DNA of 64,000 bases from contig NZ_CP020028.1 of the NCBI RefSeq assembly GCF_002240415.1, forward strand, positions 2,753,501 to 2,817,500, given 5' to 3'. The notes under the pieces are model-generated. The model worked only from the letters and a program-made list of their open reading frames with translations, was not told the origin of the DNA and did not search any database. This DNA is from Paenibacillus kribbensis (lineage in GTDB: Bacteria; Bacillota; Bacilli; Paenibacillales; Paenibacillaceae). This document shows positions 8,306-16,574 of this stretch, piece after piece; positions within the stretch are counted from its first letter, which is position 1; every line of letters begins with the position of its first letter. The position numbers and the translations under genes are program-made.

Positions 8306-9213
8306 GCTCCTTTATTGTTTTTTAACGCCATGTACCCCGCCCCAATCACGCCTGCATCAGGGCCGAATTTAGGCAAGACTACCTTGACTTTGTCGCTTAA
8401 ATGCTCAAATACTTTGGTTTTAGCGCTTTCAATAATTTTATCTATCAACCATTGGTTGTTGTGAATGACCGCTCCTCCAATGACAAATATATCCGGATCG
8501 ATCGTCTGCATTAATGAAGCAATCGCGTTGGAGAAGTACTCAACCCAGGCATTCACGACACCTGCCGCCTTCTCGTCATGCTGCCTGTATTTCTCGAACA
8601 ATAAATGCGCTGTAGCCTCGCTGCCGTACAGATTTTTGCTCTCTTTCTCCAGGGCTCTGCCGCTGCACAGAGCTTCGAGCGTGCCGGGATGCAATGTCGA
8701 ATGGCTCTTGCCGTTATCAGATATAACCATGCTGCCAATCTCTCCGGCATAACCATGCGCACCGTGGAGAACCTCGTTGTTCAGAACGATTCCGCTGCCG
8801 ATCCCCGTACTGACCGTAATATAGATCGATTGATCATACGCCTGGGACGCGCCATGCTCTGATTCAAGCAGAGTCACGACATTTACATCATTCTCGAAAT
8901 GAACTTCATAACCGGGAAAAAAACGCTTTATAAATTCGGTATGAACCCCTTCCAGGCAGGGAACGTTGGTCGCATCGCATATAATCTCGGTTCGCTCCTT
9001 CCAAGGAACAGGCAAGGCAATCCCTATCTTGTCAGCCGTCTTGTGATGATCCACTTTCTCGATCACTTGCTTGACATAGTTGAAAACTTCATCAGCGCTT
9101 AGGAACTCGCTAGTTAATGCCGTCTCTTTTCGAACCAATTCCAACTGCTCATTCACTAACCCGACTCGTATATTCGTTCCTCCAATATCCACTCCAATGA
9201 CGCTGTTACTCAT
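8302..9213 (-). CDS. ROK-family sugar kinase lacking the zinc motif
   Basis: 303 residues. It has the phosphate-binding DIGGT at 9-13, the catalytic Asp in FENDVNV (about 109) and the second phosphate loop STGIGSGI near 135-142. The ROK zinc site is missing: the usual GEIGH is GEIGS and the CxCGxxGCxE cluster is replaced by STLHPGTLEALCSG. ROK kinases phosphorylate glucose or amino/N-acyl sugars. Beside an aminosugar-phosphate deaminase the likely substrate is a hexosamine or related sugar released by the glycosidases. No DNA-binding domain is present, so it is an enzyme rather than a repressor. Confidence 0.82.
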   Translation of the reverse strand: MSNSVIGVDIGGTNIRVGLVNEQLELVRKETALTSEFLSADEVFNYVKQVIEKVDHHKTADKIGIALPVPWKERTEIICDATNVPCLEGVHTEFIKRFFPGYEVHFENDVNVVTLLESEHGASQAYDQSIYITVSTGIGSGIVLNNEVLHGAHGYAGEIGSMVISDNGKSHSTLHPGTLEALCSGRALEKESKNLYGSEATAHLLFEKYRQHDEKAAGVVNAWVEYFSNAIASLMQTIDPDIFVIGGAVIHNNQWLIDKIIESAKTKVFEHLSDKVKVVLPKFGPDAGVIGAGYMALKNNKGA

Positions 9214-9232
9214 AATTTGTACTCCTCAGTTT

Positions 9233-9949
9233 TTATCGCTGCTTAATATATTTCGCTGCCTCCGAATCCAGGAAGAAATCAATATGTTCATAACCGAGCA
9301 GCTCCTGAGCAGGCAGCTTCGCTTCTGAATTTGTAAATATTTCTTTGACGATCCCGGCTTTGCGTTCACCGGTCACCGCTACAATCACTCTCTTGCTGTC
9401 CGCCACCTGACTTAGACCCAAGGTGATTCCTCTGTCCAATGCAGTAGGCTGACGGAAATATTTCTGGGCCACGGTCTTGGTCGTCTCCGACAAATCTACG
9501 ACACTGCTATGATCCAGCATCGGACAGCCTGGCTCATTCAAGCCGATATGGCCATTCATTCCAACCCCCATTAAACTGAAAGTTATGGGATGTCGATCGA
9601 TAAAGCGGTCGATTCTCAGACATTCCTGCTCCAAATCTGGCGCCGTCCCATCAAAGAATTCGATCTGACGGGGGTCCAAATGGACAAGCGAGAATAAATC
9701 CTGATTCAGCATTTGATAGCAGCTGCCCTCAGACTCTCTGCTTATTCCGGCCCACTCGTCCAGGCTGACAATTTTAAGCTGCTGAATCCTAGCATGAATC
9801 TCGGCGTCTCCGGCAAATTTCAAGTAGCTTTTCTGTGGTGTGCTGCCTGACGCCAAGCAGAACACTGGATGCTCATGCGATAGATGCTCTTTCATCTCTC
9901 TGGCAATGGCATCCGCGACTTCCTCTTCGGTTGCAAAAATCTTAATCAT
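9233..9949 (-). CDS. Galactosamine/glucosamine-6-phosphate deaminase, AgaI/NagB family
   Basis: About 238 residues. Family motifs are LASGSTP, SLDEW (catalytic Asp) and GVGMNGHIGLNEPG (catalytic His and Glu). Canonical NagB has Asp in GNDGHIAFNEP, whereas this protein has Asn, with GLNEPG and RGITLGL following. From memory that pattern matches AgaI, the galactosamine-6-phosphate deaminase of the aga cluster, better than NagB. Either way it would convert a hexosamine-6-phosphate to a ketose phosphate plus ammonia. The ATG at 9949 is favoured; GTG codons 1 and 3 triplets upstream are possible. It lies directly after the ROK repressor gene. Confidence 0.75.
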   Translation of the reverse strand: MIKIFATEEEVADAIAREMKEHLSHEHPVFCLASGSTPQKSYLKFAGDAEIHARIQQLKIVSLDEWAGISRESEGSCYQMLNQDLFSLVHLDPRQIEFFDGTAPDLEQECLRIDRFIDRHPITFSLMGVGMNGHIGLNEPGCPMLDHSSVVDLSETTKTVAQKYFRQPTALDRGITLGLSQVADSKRVIVAVTGERKAGIVKEIFTNSEAKLPAQELLGYEHIDFFLDSEAAKYIKQR

Positions 9950-9961
9950 CACGTTCACTTC

Positions 9962-11092
9962 CTATCCGGAAATTACTTTTATCATCTCATCCTGAAGCGA
10001 GAGTACGGCAGCTCCGACAGCCGTCGAATGATGCGAATCACTGTAAGTTATCGTTGGAGTCCACTCCACATACTGCCCGACATAATATCTTGTTCGCTCA
10101 AGAATCCGTTCGGGAAACAGCGCTACCGTCTTGCCACTGATAATAATCTGGTCGATGTCGAGCACGCTGATGATATTAATCATTGCCAGGGCAAGATGCT
10201 TGCCTACATAATCTGCGCACGCTTCGATGTCTGATTCAGAGCTAAGATCATAGCTACTCAACAAATGCTGAATCCCCAGCTTGCTCTCCAGCCAGCCGAC
10301 GGAGGACGGTGATCTTCTGTACTCCGGGTCAAAGCACATATACTCCAGCTCACCCGCGCTTGCATTGAATCCTCTATGCAGCTCCTTATTGATAATCAGG
10401 CCGCCCCCGATCCCGTCTCCTACTGCGATATGGACCAGATCAGCCAGCGCTTTCCCGGAGTTCTCCAGATTGCGGAATTCAGCCACCGTAGAAGCGTTTA
10501 CATCGTTCTCAAGGAAAATAGGCAAATCAACCCGGTTAATCAGATTCTCGATGATAGGCTCATAATTGTAATCCTGCTCCTTATTGTCCTGAATCCTCAT
10601 TCTGATCGTTTTCTTCCTTGTGTTTATCGCCCCGTCGACCCCGATACCGATACCCAAGACTACGCTGTTCGTTTTCTTTGCTACATTCTTCATACGCAAA
10701 ATGATGTCTTCAAAAATCGAGATAAACTGCTCACTATAAAACGGAATATCCGTCTCAATGGAGTATGAATTGATAATTTTGCTGTATAGATTGATAAGCA
10801 AAGCAGTAATTCTGTTGCCTATGATTTGAATTCCGACGGTTACATAGCTGTTCTCATTAAATCGGTATACCGTTCTTTTTCTTCCCAAGCCGCCAGAGCC
10901 TTCCCGGCTTTCTCCAGTAGCAGTCAACAGTCCGATCTCTTCAAAGAAATTGACGATCTTACTTACGGTTACAAAGCTCATCGCCGTCTTCTCCGCGATT
11001 TCGACCTTCGCCAATTCCGGATTCTGCATCACAATATCAAAAATGATCTTTCTATTCTCATCCTTAATGTCATTCGGCAAAAACGACTTCAT
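9962..11092 (-). CDS. ROK-family transcriptional repressor (NagC/XylR type)
   Basis: 376 residues. An N-terminal winged helix (about 15-75, with AEIAEKTAMSFVTVSKIVNFFEE and GGLGRKRTVY) is joined to a ROK sugar-sensing domain with ENDVNAS and GDGIGGGLI. Like its kinase neighbour, the sensor domain lacks the cysteine zinc cluster. It is the first gene of the operon that runs through the deaminase, kinase, GH4, GH3 and transporter, and is transcribed from a near-consensus promoter with a palindrome at the start of the RNA, so autoregulation and control of the whole operon are likely. GAAAGGAG precedes the ATG. Confidence 0.85.
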   Translation of the reverse strand: MKSFLPNDIKDENRKIIFDIVMQNPELAKVEIAEKTAMSFVTVSKIVNFFEEIGLLTATGESREGSGGLGRKRTVYRFNENSYVTVGIQIIGNRITALLINLYSKIINSYSIETDIPFYSEQFISIFEDIILRMKNVAKKTNSVVLGIGIGVDGAINTRKKTIRMRIQDNKEQDYNYEPIIENLINRVDLPIFLENDVNASTVAEFRNLENSGKALADLVHIAVGDGIGGGLIINKELHRGFNASAGELEYMCFDPEYRRSPSSVGWLESKLGIQHLLSSYDLSSESDIEACADYVGKHLALAMINIISVLDIDQIIISGKTVALFPERILERTRYYVGQYVEWTPTITYSDSHHSTAVGAAVLSLQDEMIKVISG

Positions 11093-11158
11093 TCTGTCAC
11101 TCCTTTCGATTTATTCAATACAATTAATTAATGTTGTTAAATAATTAGAGGAAAATAT

Positions 11159-11178
11159 AAAGGTCATAACTGACCTTT
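11159..11178. promoter_or_regulatory. Palindromic operator at the ROK operon start
   Basis: AAAGGTCA (11159-11166) and TGACCTTT (11171-11178) form an 8+8 perfect dyad around taac. It starts about where transcription from the promoter at 11186-11213 should begin, a good place for ROK repressor binding. It could also work as a weak terminator for the upstream oxidoreductase gene. Confidence 0.55.
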
Positions 11179-11185
11179 ACACAAC

Positions 11186-11213
11186 ATTATATACATACTG
11201 TTCTCTGTGTCAA
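11186..11213 (-). promoter_or_regulatory. Consensus promoter of the ROK/amino-sugar operon
   Basis: On the minus strand TTGACA (11208-11213) and TATAAT (11186-11191) are both perfect, 16 bases apart. The -35 box overlaps the stop codon of the preceding oxidoreductase gene. Confidence 0.7.
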
Positions 11214-11782
11214 TAGGCATAATTCAGACCTAAGTGATAAGCTTGGTTCAGCAGCATTTCGAAATGACCGGGATTTGAATCCAGGGTCTCATATAAGAAT
11301 TCAACCTTGGAATTGGAAACACCGCAATAATCTGCAATTCCCACATTCAGTAAATGAGTAATCATTTCATCATAGTTGCGCTTTTTCATCTGTTCTTTCG
11401 AAACGCCGGCCAAACCAATCCACAAGACATGCTGATGATGCAGGTAATTCGAACCGTACGCAAACCCATTGTTCCATACACGGTCAATATACCCCTTCAG
11501 CATAGCCGGCAAATGCCACCACCAAAGTGGAAAAATAAATGCCAACGCATCATGCTCCTTCATCCGCCTTATTTCCATTTCTACTTCAGGGGAAAAAGAC
11601 TGTTCCGCAACTGACCAATCGGGTTCATCTGCTCCTTTTAAAACAGGATCAAAACCAATCCCGTGCAAATCCAATATCTCATAATCGTGGCCAGCCTCGA
11701 CAAGACCTTGTACGAAACGACCGGCCACCTCAAAGGTCAAGGAATCTTTTCTTGGGTGTGAAACAACGATTAATACTTTCAT
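11210..11782 (-). CDS. Flavodoxin-like NAD(P)H oxidoreductase (quinone reductase type)
   Basis: 190 residues of the MdaB/KefF-type flavoprotein fold. VVSHPRKDSLT at the N-terminus binds the flavin phosphate, and FPLWWWHLPAMLKGYIDRVW is the family signature. Such enzymes use FMN or FAD to reduce quinones or other electrophiles by two electrons. The gene is divergent from an HxlR regulator across a 234-base gap, an arrangement common for redox- or electrophile-sensing pairs. Substrate is not determinable. Confidence 0.85.
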   Translation of the reverse strand: MKVLIVVSHPRKDSLTFEVAGRFVQGLVEAGHDYEILDLHGIGFDPVLKGADEPDWSVAEQSFSPEVEMEIRRMKEHDALAFIFPLWWWHLPAMLKGYIDRVWNNGFAYGSNYLHHQHVLWIGLAGVSKEQMKKRNYDEMITHLLNVGIADYCGVSNSKVEFLYETLDSNPGHFEMLLNQAYHLGLNYAY

Positions 11783-11854
11783 GCTTCTTCACTACCTTTC
11801 TCAACAGCTAACTTCTAGGAATGATCAATGGTTGATGCTATTATAAACAATAGG

Positions 11855-11888
11855 AAAATGATCTGGAAGTACGCACTTTTAAGTTCTA
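11855..11888. promoter_or_regulatory. Possible HxlR operator (AAGT-N4-ACTT)
   Basis: The dyad AAGT-acgc-ACTT (11867-11878) sits in the divergent gap. A strikingly similar stretch, AAGT-tacac-ACTT in related flanks, occurs at 12498-12533 over the stop codon of the MFS gene beyond hxlR. Confidence 0.35.
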
Positions 11889-12016
11889 TAGGATGATACA
11901 GGTGCCATAGGAACATGGAAGTACCCTAGGTAAATTCCCTAGAAACTGACCTGAGTAACGAATTAAAGTGATGGATTGTTTTAAGTAAACGTAGCCTTCT
12001 AAAGGAGGATTAAGGG

Positions 12017-12406
12017 ATGACTGAACAGATAAAAAATAGGGTTCAAAAGAAGTATCAGGTTGGAGTGGAAGCGGCTTTAGAAGTGATGGGAGGAAAATGG
12101 AAGCCTTTAATTATCTACCATCTGATGACAGGACGGAAACGAACGTCTGAGCTTCGTCGGTTAATGCCCGGCATTACTCAAAAAATGCTGACCACTCAGC
12201 TCAGAGGCCTGGAAAAGGATGAGATCGTTACACGAAAGGTTTATAATGAGATCCCTCCTAAAGTGGAGTATGAGTTAACGCACTACGGCTGGGGATTAAA
12301 ACCCGCGCTAGACCATTTATGCTATTGGGGAGAGGATCACCTGGAAAAGATCCATGGAGACAAATCCAAGGTTTTGGAAGAATTCCAGGGTTGCTGTATA
12401 GAGTAA
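12017..12406 (+). CDS. HxlR-family transcriptional regulator
   Basis: 129 residues forming one winged helix-turn-helix: LEVMGGKWKPLIIYHLM, then ELRRLMPGITQKMLTTQLR (recognition helix) and the wing VEYELTHYG, the HxlR signature pattern. AGGAGG lies 8 bases before the ATG. It is divergent from the oxidoreductase and most likely controls it in response to reactive electrophiles or quinones; that is inferred from family and position. Cys127-Cys128 near the end could be redox-active, but the N-terminal cysteine used by YodB-type sensors is absent. Confidence 0.85.
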   Translation: MTEQIKNRVQKKYQVGVEAALEVMGGKWKPLIIYHLMTGRKRTSELRRLMPGITQKMLTTQLRGLEKDEIVTRKVYNEIPPKVEYELTHYGWGLKPALDHLCYWGEDHLEKIHGDKSKVLEEFQGCCIE

Positions 12407-12437
12407 ATTTAAGTTGTTAATTAGCTCCAAGTTCATG

Positions 12438-12479
12438 AAAACTGCCCGTCGTCAATTGACGACCGAGCAGTTTTTTTAT
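12438..12479 (+). terminator. Terminator after hxlR
   Basis: AAACTGC pairs with GCAGTTT around an inner GTCGTCAATTGACGAC palindrome, followed by TTTTTTTATTT. Strong Rho-independent terminator. Confidence 0.85.
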
Positions 12480-12511
12480 TTAATATCTCTTATTTAGAAA
12501 ATGATTTGAAG

Positions 12512-13681
12512 TTACACACTTTTGAGTTTGTATGATCTATTAACCATTTCTGAAGCTGCAAACATGATACCAAACAACAGAAGCAAAATAATAGGCACCA
12601 TAAACATGCCAAATTGACTAGCAATCAATCCCATTAATAATGGAATCAGCGTAGAACCCGCATAGGCACTTGCCATTTCCAGCCCAATTACACTGGAAGA
12701 AGCCTTTTCCCCGAAACGTACCGGTGTTGCGTGTACAATGCTAGGATAGATTGGCGCTCCACCTAACCCCACAATAAACAGGGCGCCTGCGGCTACCCAA
12801 TATGATACAGGTAAAACAAGGATGAAAAGCCCCAAACACCCCATTAATCCCCCATATCGAATCAGATTTTTACTGGATACTTGTGTAGAAAGAAACCCTG
12901 AAAAAACACGCCCAATTATAATTCCTATAAAAAAGCAGGATGTGAAGGCTGCTGCTGTTCCGGCAGATACTCCTTTGCTTTCTATGAAAAAGGATGCCAT
13001 CCATAAGCCCGCTGCTGTTTCGGACCCATTATAACAGAGCATTGCGAGCATGGACATTTTGACACCTCTGATGCCCAAAGCTTCTCTGTTGCTCACTAAT
13101 TTCTTTTCGTCACCTACATCTGATCTTCCATTTTCAAAAATTCTCCATAGCGGAAGAGAAAACAACAATACTACAACGATTACAGCAAGTATCGCCCCTA
13201 CTGTAAGATAACCTGCACGCCAGTTATTCCCTTCATTCAGCCAAAATGATATTAATATAGGACCCGTCATTGCTCCAATTCCCCAAAAACAATGCAGCCA
13301 ATTCATATGCTTTGCTTTAAAATGAAGGGCTATATAGTTGCTTAATGCAGCATCTACAGAGCCTGCTCCGAATCCTAACGGAATCGCCAAAAGTATTAGA
13401 AAAGCGAAATGATTGGAGAACGAAAATCCAAGCAATGCAAGTGTTGTCGATAATATACTGAATAAAGTTACCTTACCCGTCCCAAATTTGTGTAATAATC
13501 TGCTTGCAAAAAGACTGGATATCACCGTACATAGCGAGACCGTTAATGCGATATAACCGGCCATTTCTGTTGTTGCACCAATATCAGATTTCATAACCGA
13601 CCATGCACTGCCAAGCAGAGCATCTGGCAGTCCAAGACCTATGAATGCGATATAAATAATTATCAGCAGCAGTGTGACCAA
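12512..13681 (-). CDS. MFS transporter
   Basis: 389 residues, about 12 membrane segments, with the loop HKFGTGKV after helix 2 and a long central cytoplasmic loop (IFENGRSDVGDEKKLVSN). It resembles the fucose-permease-like group of small-molecule transporters. The start is a TTG at 13681 with GGGGAG eight bases upstream. It lies 20 bases after the dehydrogenase gene, so both should be transcribed from the MerR-type promoter. Direction of transport and substrate are unknown. Confidence 0.8.
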   Translation of the reverse strand: MVTLLLIIIYIAFIGLGLPDALLGSAWSVMKSDIGATTEMAGYIALTVSLCTVISSLFASRLLHKFGTGKVTLFSILSTTLALLGFSFSNHFAFLILLAIPLGFGAGSVDAALSNYIALHFKAKHMNWLHCFWGIGAMTGPILISFWLNEGNNWRAGYLTVGAILAVIVVVLLFSLPLWRIFENGRSDVGDEKKLVSNREALGIRGVKMSMLAMLCYNGSETAAGLWMASFFIESKGVSAGTAAAFTSCFFIGIIIGRVFSGFLSTQVSSKNLIRYGGLMGCLGLFILVLPVSYWVAAGALFIVGLGGAPIYPSIVHATPVRFGEKASSSVIGLEMASAYAGSTLIPLLMGLIASQFGMFMVPIILLLLFGIMFAASEMVNRSYKLKSV

Positions 13682-13701
13682 GTTCCTATCTCCCCATTTT
13701 A

Positions 13702-14784
13702 TTAAAAATTAATATACTCATTCAACGGTTTTACGAGATATGCATTATTCGGCAATTTATCTGTGGTCACGTATCCTGGCTCACTATTAATCAGCGCTGG
13801 AATACGATTCACAAGGTTTGCACAGGTTAACTGTACTGTTGCCGGACGATCTACGTTAATTGTTACTTCGGGCTCACCATAAAAAGACCATTCGTTCTTG
13901 TCAAACTCTTCAGGTGCGTAAACTTTGCCTATACACTGGGTCTCAATAACAATCCCCTCTGCGGTTTCGGTTGTAACCACAGCCGCCATGCCGGTTGCGT
14001 TGCCAGCTTTAACCGTCATGCCAAGCGTGGAGGATTCAAGATCCCTATCATGTGTCATAGGAATACACTTTTGGGTTTGCGATATAGGAGTAAGCCCCAT
14101 TCTACTGCACAACCAGCCGTTTTGGTACCACATATAGCTTGGCGTAACTTCGCCATTTTCGATTTTTTCCCTTATTTCATTAGAATTCAAGTCGTTGAAT
14201 TTACCAATTTGCTCAGCGAATTCAGTAGGAGTAAGACCAGCTCCATGCCCTTCGGCTAAAGCTATACCGTAGTCCTCAACATTATAACTGCTGATTCCTT
14301 TGATTTTTGTGATTTTATGCAAGGAGCCTGCAAGGGTATCCACCAACACTCCCCAATACATATCGGGATAACCACTGCCTGAAAGCGTACAATTATTATT
14401 TTTTGCTAATTCATCAAGCTCCTCTGTGACTGCAGGCGAAGAAATCCAGGGATAAAGTGATTCCTCAGCAGTTGAAATCGCGTTTACGCCATTTTTAGCA
14501 CAAACCGTAAGTGCCGTCTTGATATCTGCCATTGTACTTAATGTCGCAATAACACACACATCCGGTTTGAGTTCCGAGAGTACCTGATCCGCATCCTTTA
14601 TATCTGAAACCTTAACCCCAAGTGTTCTGCCATAACCGATGACTTCACCGATGTCCTTTCCGATGACTGCGGGATTCACATCAAACGCCGCCACGATATC
14701 CGCACCTTTTTCAAGCAAGTATCTCATCAGGTACACGCTCATCTTGCCGCAACCGTACTGCGCTGCTCTTACTTTACGTTCCAT
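13702..14784 (-). CDS. Diaminopentanoate dehydrogenase-like NAD(P)-dependent oxidoreductase (DapB-type fold)
   Basis: About 360 residues starting with a Rossmann motif (AAQYGCGKM), followed by FDVNPAVIGKDIGEV and the segment TAEESLYPW. This pattern belongs to the DapB-related family that includes 2,4-diaminopentanoate dehydrogenase. Members oxidise or reduce amino compounds with NAD(P); many remain uncharacterised. The ATG at 14784 is chosen because AAGGAGG lies 8 bases upstream; an upstream start at 14835 would overlap the promoter's -10 box. It is the first target gene of the MerR-type promoter, followed by an MFS gene that may move its substrate or product. Confidence 0.75.
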   Translation of the reverse strand: MERKVRAAQYGCGKMSVYLMRYLLEKGADIVAAFDVNPAVIGKDIGEVIGYGRTLGVKVSDIKDADQVLSELKPDVCVIATLSTMADIKTALTVCAKNGVNAISTAEESLYPWISSPAVTEELDELAKNNNCTLSGSGYPDMYWGVLVDTLAGSLHKITKIKGISSYNVEDYGIALAEGHGAGLTPTEFAEQIGKFNDLNSNEIREKIENGEVTPSYMWYQNGWLCSRMGLTPISQTQKCIPMTHDRDLESSTLGMTVKAGNATGMAAVVTTETAEGIVIETQCIGKVYAPEEFDKNEWSFYGEPEVTINVDRPATVQLTCANLVNRIPALINSEPGYVTTDKLPNNAYLVKPLNEYINF

Positions 14785-14834
14785 AAATCCTTCCTCCTTA
14801 GTAAAAAATACAAATTGGTTTAGGCTATACCCCA

Positions 14835-14865
14835 AATATAAACCTTACTGTTACAATAAGGTCAA
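14835..14865 (-). promoter_or_regulatory. MerR-type promoter with 19-bp spacer and dyad
   Basis: On the minus strand TTGACC (14860-14865) and TATATT (14835-14840) are separated by exactly 19 bases. The spacer carries the dyad ACCTTA-N9-TAAGGT (14842-14862). Overlong spacers with a central dyad are the signature of promoters activated by MerR-family DNA distortion. The MerR gene ends 17 bases upstream. Confidence 0.8.
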
Positions 14866-14881
14866 ATGATATTTTTATATG

Positions 14882-15727
14882 CTATCCTTCCTTTGTTGTC
14901 ACTGGGATCTGTATTTTATAAAGCATACTGCGTGAGAGGTTATCAAACATCGGGAACTCGGCGATCACTTCACAAATGTAATCCCCTGCAATGATGAAAC
15001 CAGCATCTGTAATGTAATTTAGTAATTGTTCGGCATACTCGGACTCTTTGAAAATGGTCTCTGAGCAAATGTTTACATACATCCCGCCAGGAAGAATCTC
15101 AACTTTAGCAGGGATTTCAAAGTCATCCTCCACAAACACGAAAACTTCATTTGAATAAAGCATACGCTCTTCAATGTATGGTCTGCGTATTATTGTTCCT
15201 ATATTACACAAATAGCTTGCAGGCAGTTTTTTCTCTACTAAGCCTGTTTTTAATTCCGAAAGCATAATTTCATAACCTGAATCCTCCTGGTCAAAGAAGT
15301 TTACACTTGATGTGTGCACATATATTTTTCTGGGTGGAAGATGCTCATGGAATATGGTGGGTCCTTGTGGGAGTGACTTATATCTTTCATAATTATTTAA
15401 GGTTCTTGAAATCATGTACCTGCTCTGATTAAGACGACGAACAGATTCGTCAATAAAATCCAGTTGCGTCTTTAGAGAACTTTGGATATCCTCTATATTT
15501 GCTGTCTCAAACTGCTGTTTTATCTGTTTGAGCGACATCCCACAAATTTTTAAACGATGAATCATATCCAGCCTTGCGCTTTGGTTGATATGATAGTATC
15601 GATATCCGCTATCCGGGTCTGTATAATATGGAGTAAGTAAACCTTCAGCCTCATAATGCCGTAATGTTTGCCGTGTAATATGATTGAGTTCCGCCATTTG
15701 TCCAATGGTAAGCTTTTGTATATTCAT
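14882..15727 (-). CDS. MerR-family regulator with effector-binding domain (BmrR-like)
   Basis: 281 residues. The N-terminal MerR helix-turn-helix has IGQMAELNHITRQTLRHYEAEGLL and the SGYRYY wing, then a coiled coil (about 75-120). The C-terminal half resembles GyrI-like small-molecule binding domains as in BmrR. Such activators bind cationic or amphipathic ligands and twist a long-spacer promoter. The promoter at 14835-14865 immediately downstream, driving the dehydrogenase and MFS genes, is its obvious target. Confidence 0.85.
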   Translation of the reverse strand: MNIQKLTIGQMAELNHITRQTLRHYEAEGLLTPYYTDPDSGYRYYHINQSARLDMIHRLKICGMSLKQIKQQFETANIEDIQSSLKTQLDFIDESVRRLNQSRYMISRTLNNYERYKSLPQGPTIFHEHLPPRKIYVHTSSVNFFDQEDSGYEIMLSELKTGLVEKKLPASYLCNIGTIIRRPYIEERMLYSNEVFVFVEDDFEIPAKVEILPGGMYVNICSETIFKESEYAEQLLNYITDAGFIIAGDYICEVIAEFPMFDNLSRSMLYKIQIPVTTKEG

Positions 15728-15854
15728 CTCTTCATCCTCAACTTATTGTAAATTATCGTTTGACTTATCTATACCGTACTTATTTATATCAAAACATCAT
15801 TCTTTATTGTATCTTCAATTATTAAGAAACTCTAATTACATTATGTAAGAATAC

Positions 15855-16203
15855 GGAGATTGCATAAATATTTCATTTGGAGACGATGCTATCGACATAC
15901 AGCATTTCGGCAGTACCTCGGTACAAGGGATGTTTGCAAAGCCGATTATCGATGTCTTGGTTGGTGTGAAAACGCCAAGAACATGCCTATAATCTTGCTG
16001 TTGTCATTTGGAATGGCGAGCAATGGATAAATAATCTTCTCATCAGAAATTACTTAAGAGATAACCCGCATGTAGCCAAGCAATATGCTGAAAAAAAACT
16101 CAACGCTATCCATAAAGGATATACTACACTGCTCTCTTATTCAGACGAAAAAGCCGATTACGTATCCAATTTACTCGAACAAGCTAAGAAAAGCATTGGA
16201 TAA
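15855..16203 (+). pseudogene. GrpB-family (UPF0157) pseudogene, copy A, middle deleted
   Basis: The first part reads IQHFGSTSVQGMFAKPIIDV, the nucleotidyltransferase-like core of GrpB proteins. It then jumps out of frame into the C-terminal part (KRQEHAYNLAVVIWNGEQW ... RNYLRDNPHVAKQY ... EQAKKSIG, stop 16201-16203). The central segment and the N-terminus are missing. From AAAACGCCAAGAACATGCC onward it is very similar to a second relic at 48.1-48.4 kb, which has lost a different part. Confidence 0.8.
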
Positions 16204-16445
16204 GCCATGGTATCGGTTTGGGGCCAGATCCGAATTCCGTGTTAAATATCTCTAAATATTTAATAGCCTTTTGCGAATTAAAGTTTGGAAGACAAATGAA
16301 TATGCCGCCATCATGTTGTGAATCTGATTTTTGCATCATGTCGCAAAGGGAAGTGAATATTTCCCATACAATCGACTGGCACATGTTTTGTCGGAAAACA
16401 AAGGTTTCAGGGAAGCACAAAGGTTGACGAAAGCTCAATAAAATA
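16204..16445 (+). other. Unidentified degenerate stretch after the grpB relic
   Basis: A TTG-started frame at 16218-16427 (69 residues, four cysteines) is open but matches nothing I know. A second frame ends in YFPYNRLAHVLSENKG and has two stops upstream. The region looks like decayed coding sequence rather than a gene. Confidence 0.25.
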
Positions 16446-16485
16446 GTTGAAGGCAGTTGACTTTTTTGGGTCAGCTTCCTTTTAT
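16446..16485 (+). terminator. Probable terminator after the grpB relic region
   Basis: GAAGGCAGTTGAC pairs imperfectly with GGGTCAGCTTC, followed by CTTTTATT. Moderate plus-strand terminator. Confidence 0.45.
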
Positions 16486-16493
16486 TAACTAAC

Positions 16494-16526
16494 GTAGGCA
16501 GTACCGGTATAACTGGTACTGCCTAC
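16494..16526. repeat. Perfect 12-bp inverted repeat
   Basis: GTAGGCAGTACC (16494-16505) and GGTACTGCCTAC (16515-16526) flank a 9-base loop. It lies between the decayed region and the end of the hsmA gene, without a T-run on either side. It may be a terminator remnant or a palindromic element. Confidence 0.5.
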
Positions 16527-16574
16527 AGGTTTGGAATGCTACAACCTTGTAGCACTTATCTTGAGCATGATGGC

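Noticed and set aside
16494..16526. Inverted repeat considered as an insertion-sequence end
   Set aside because: No matching end, transposase or target duplication was seen nearby.
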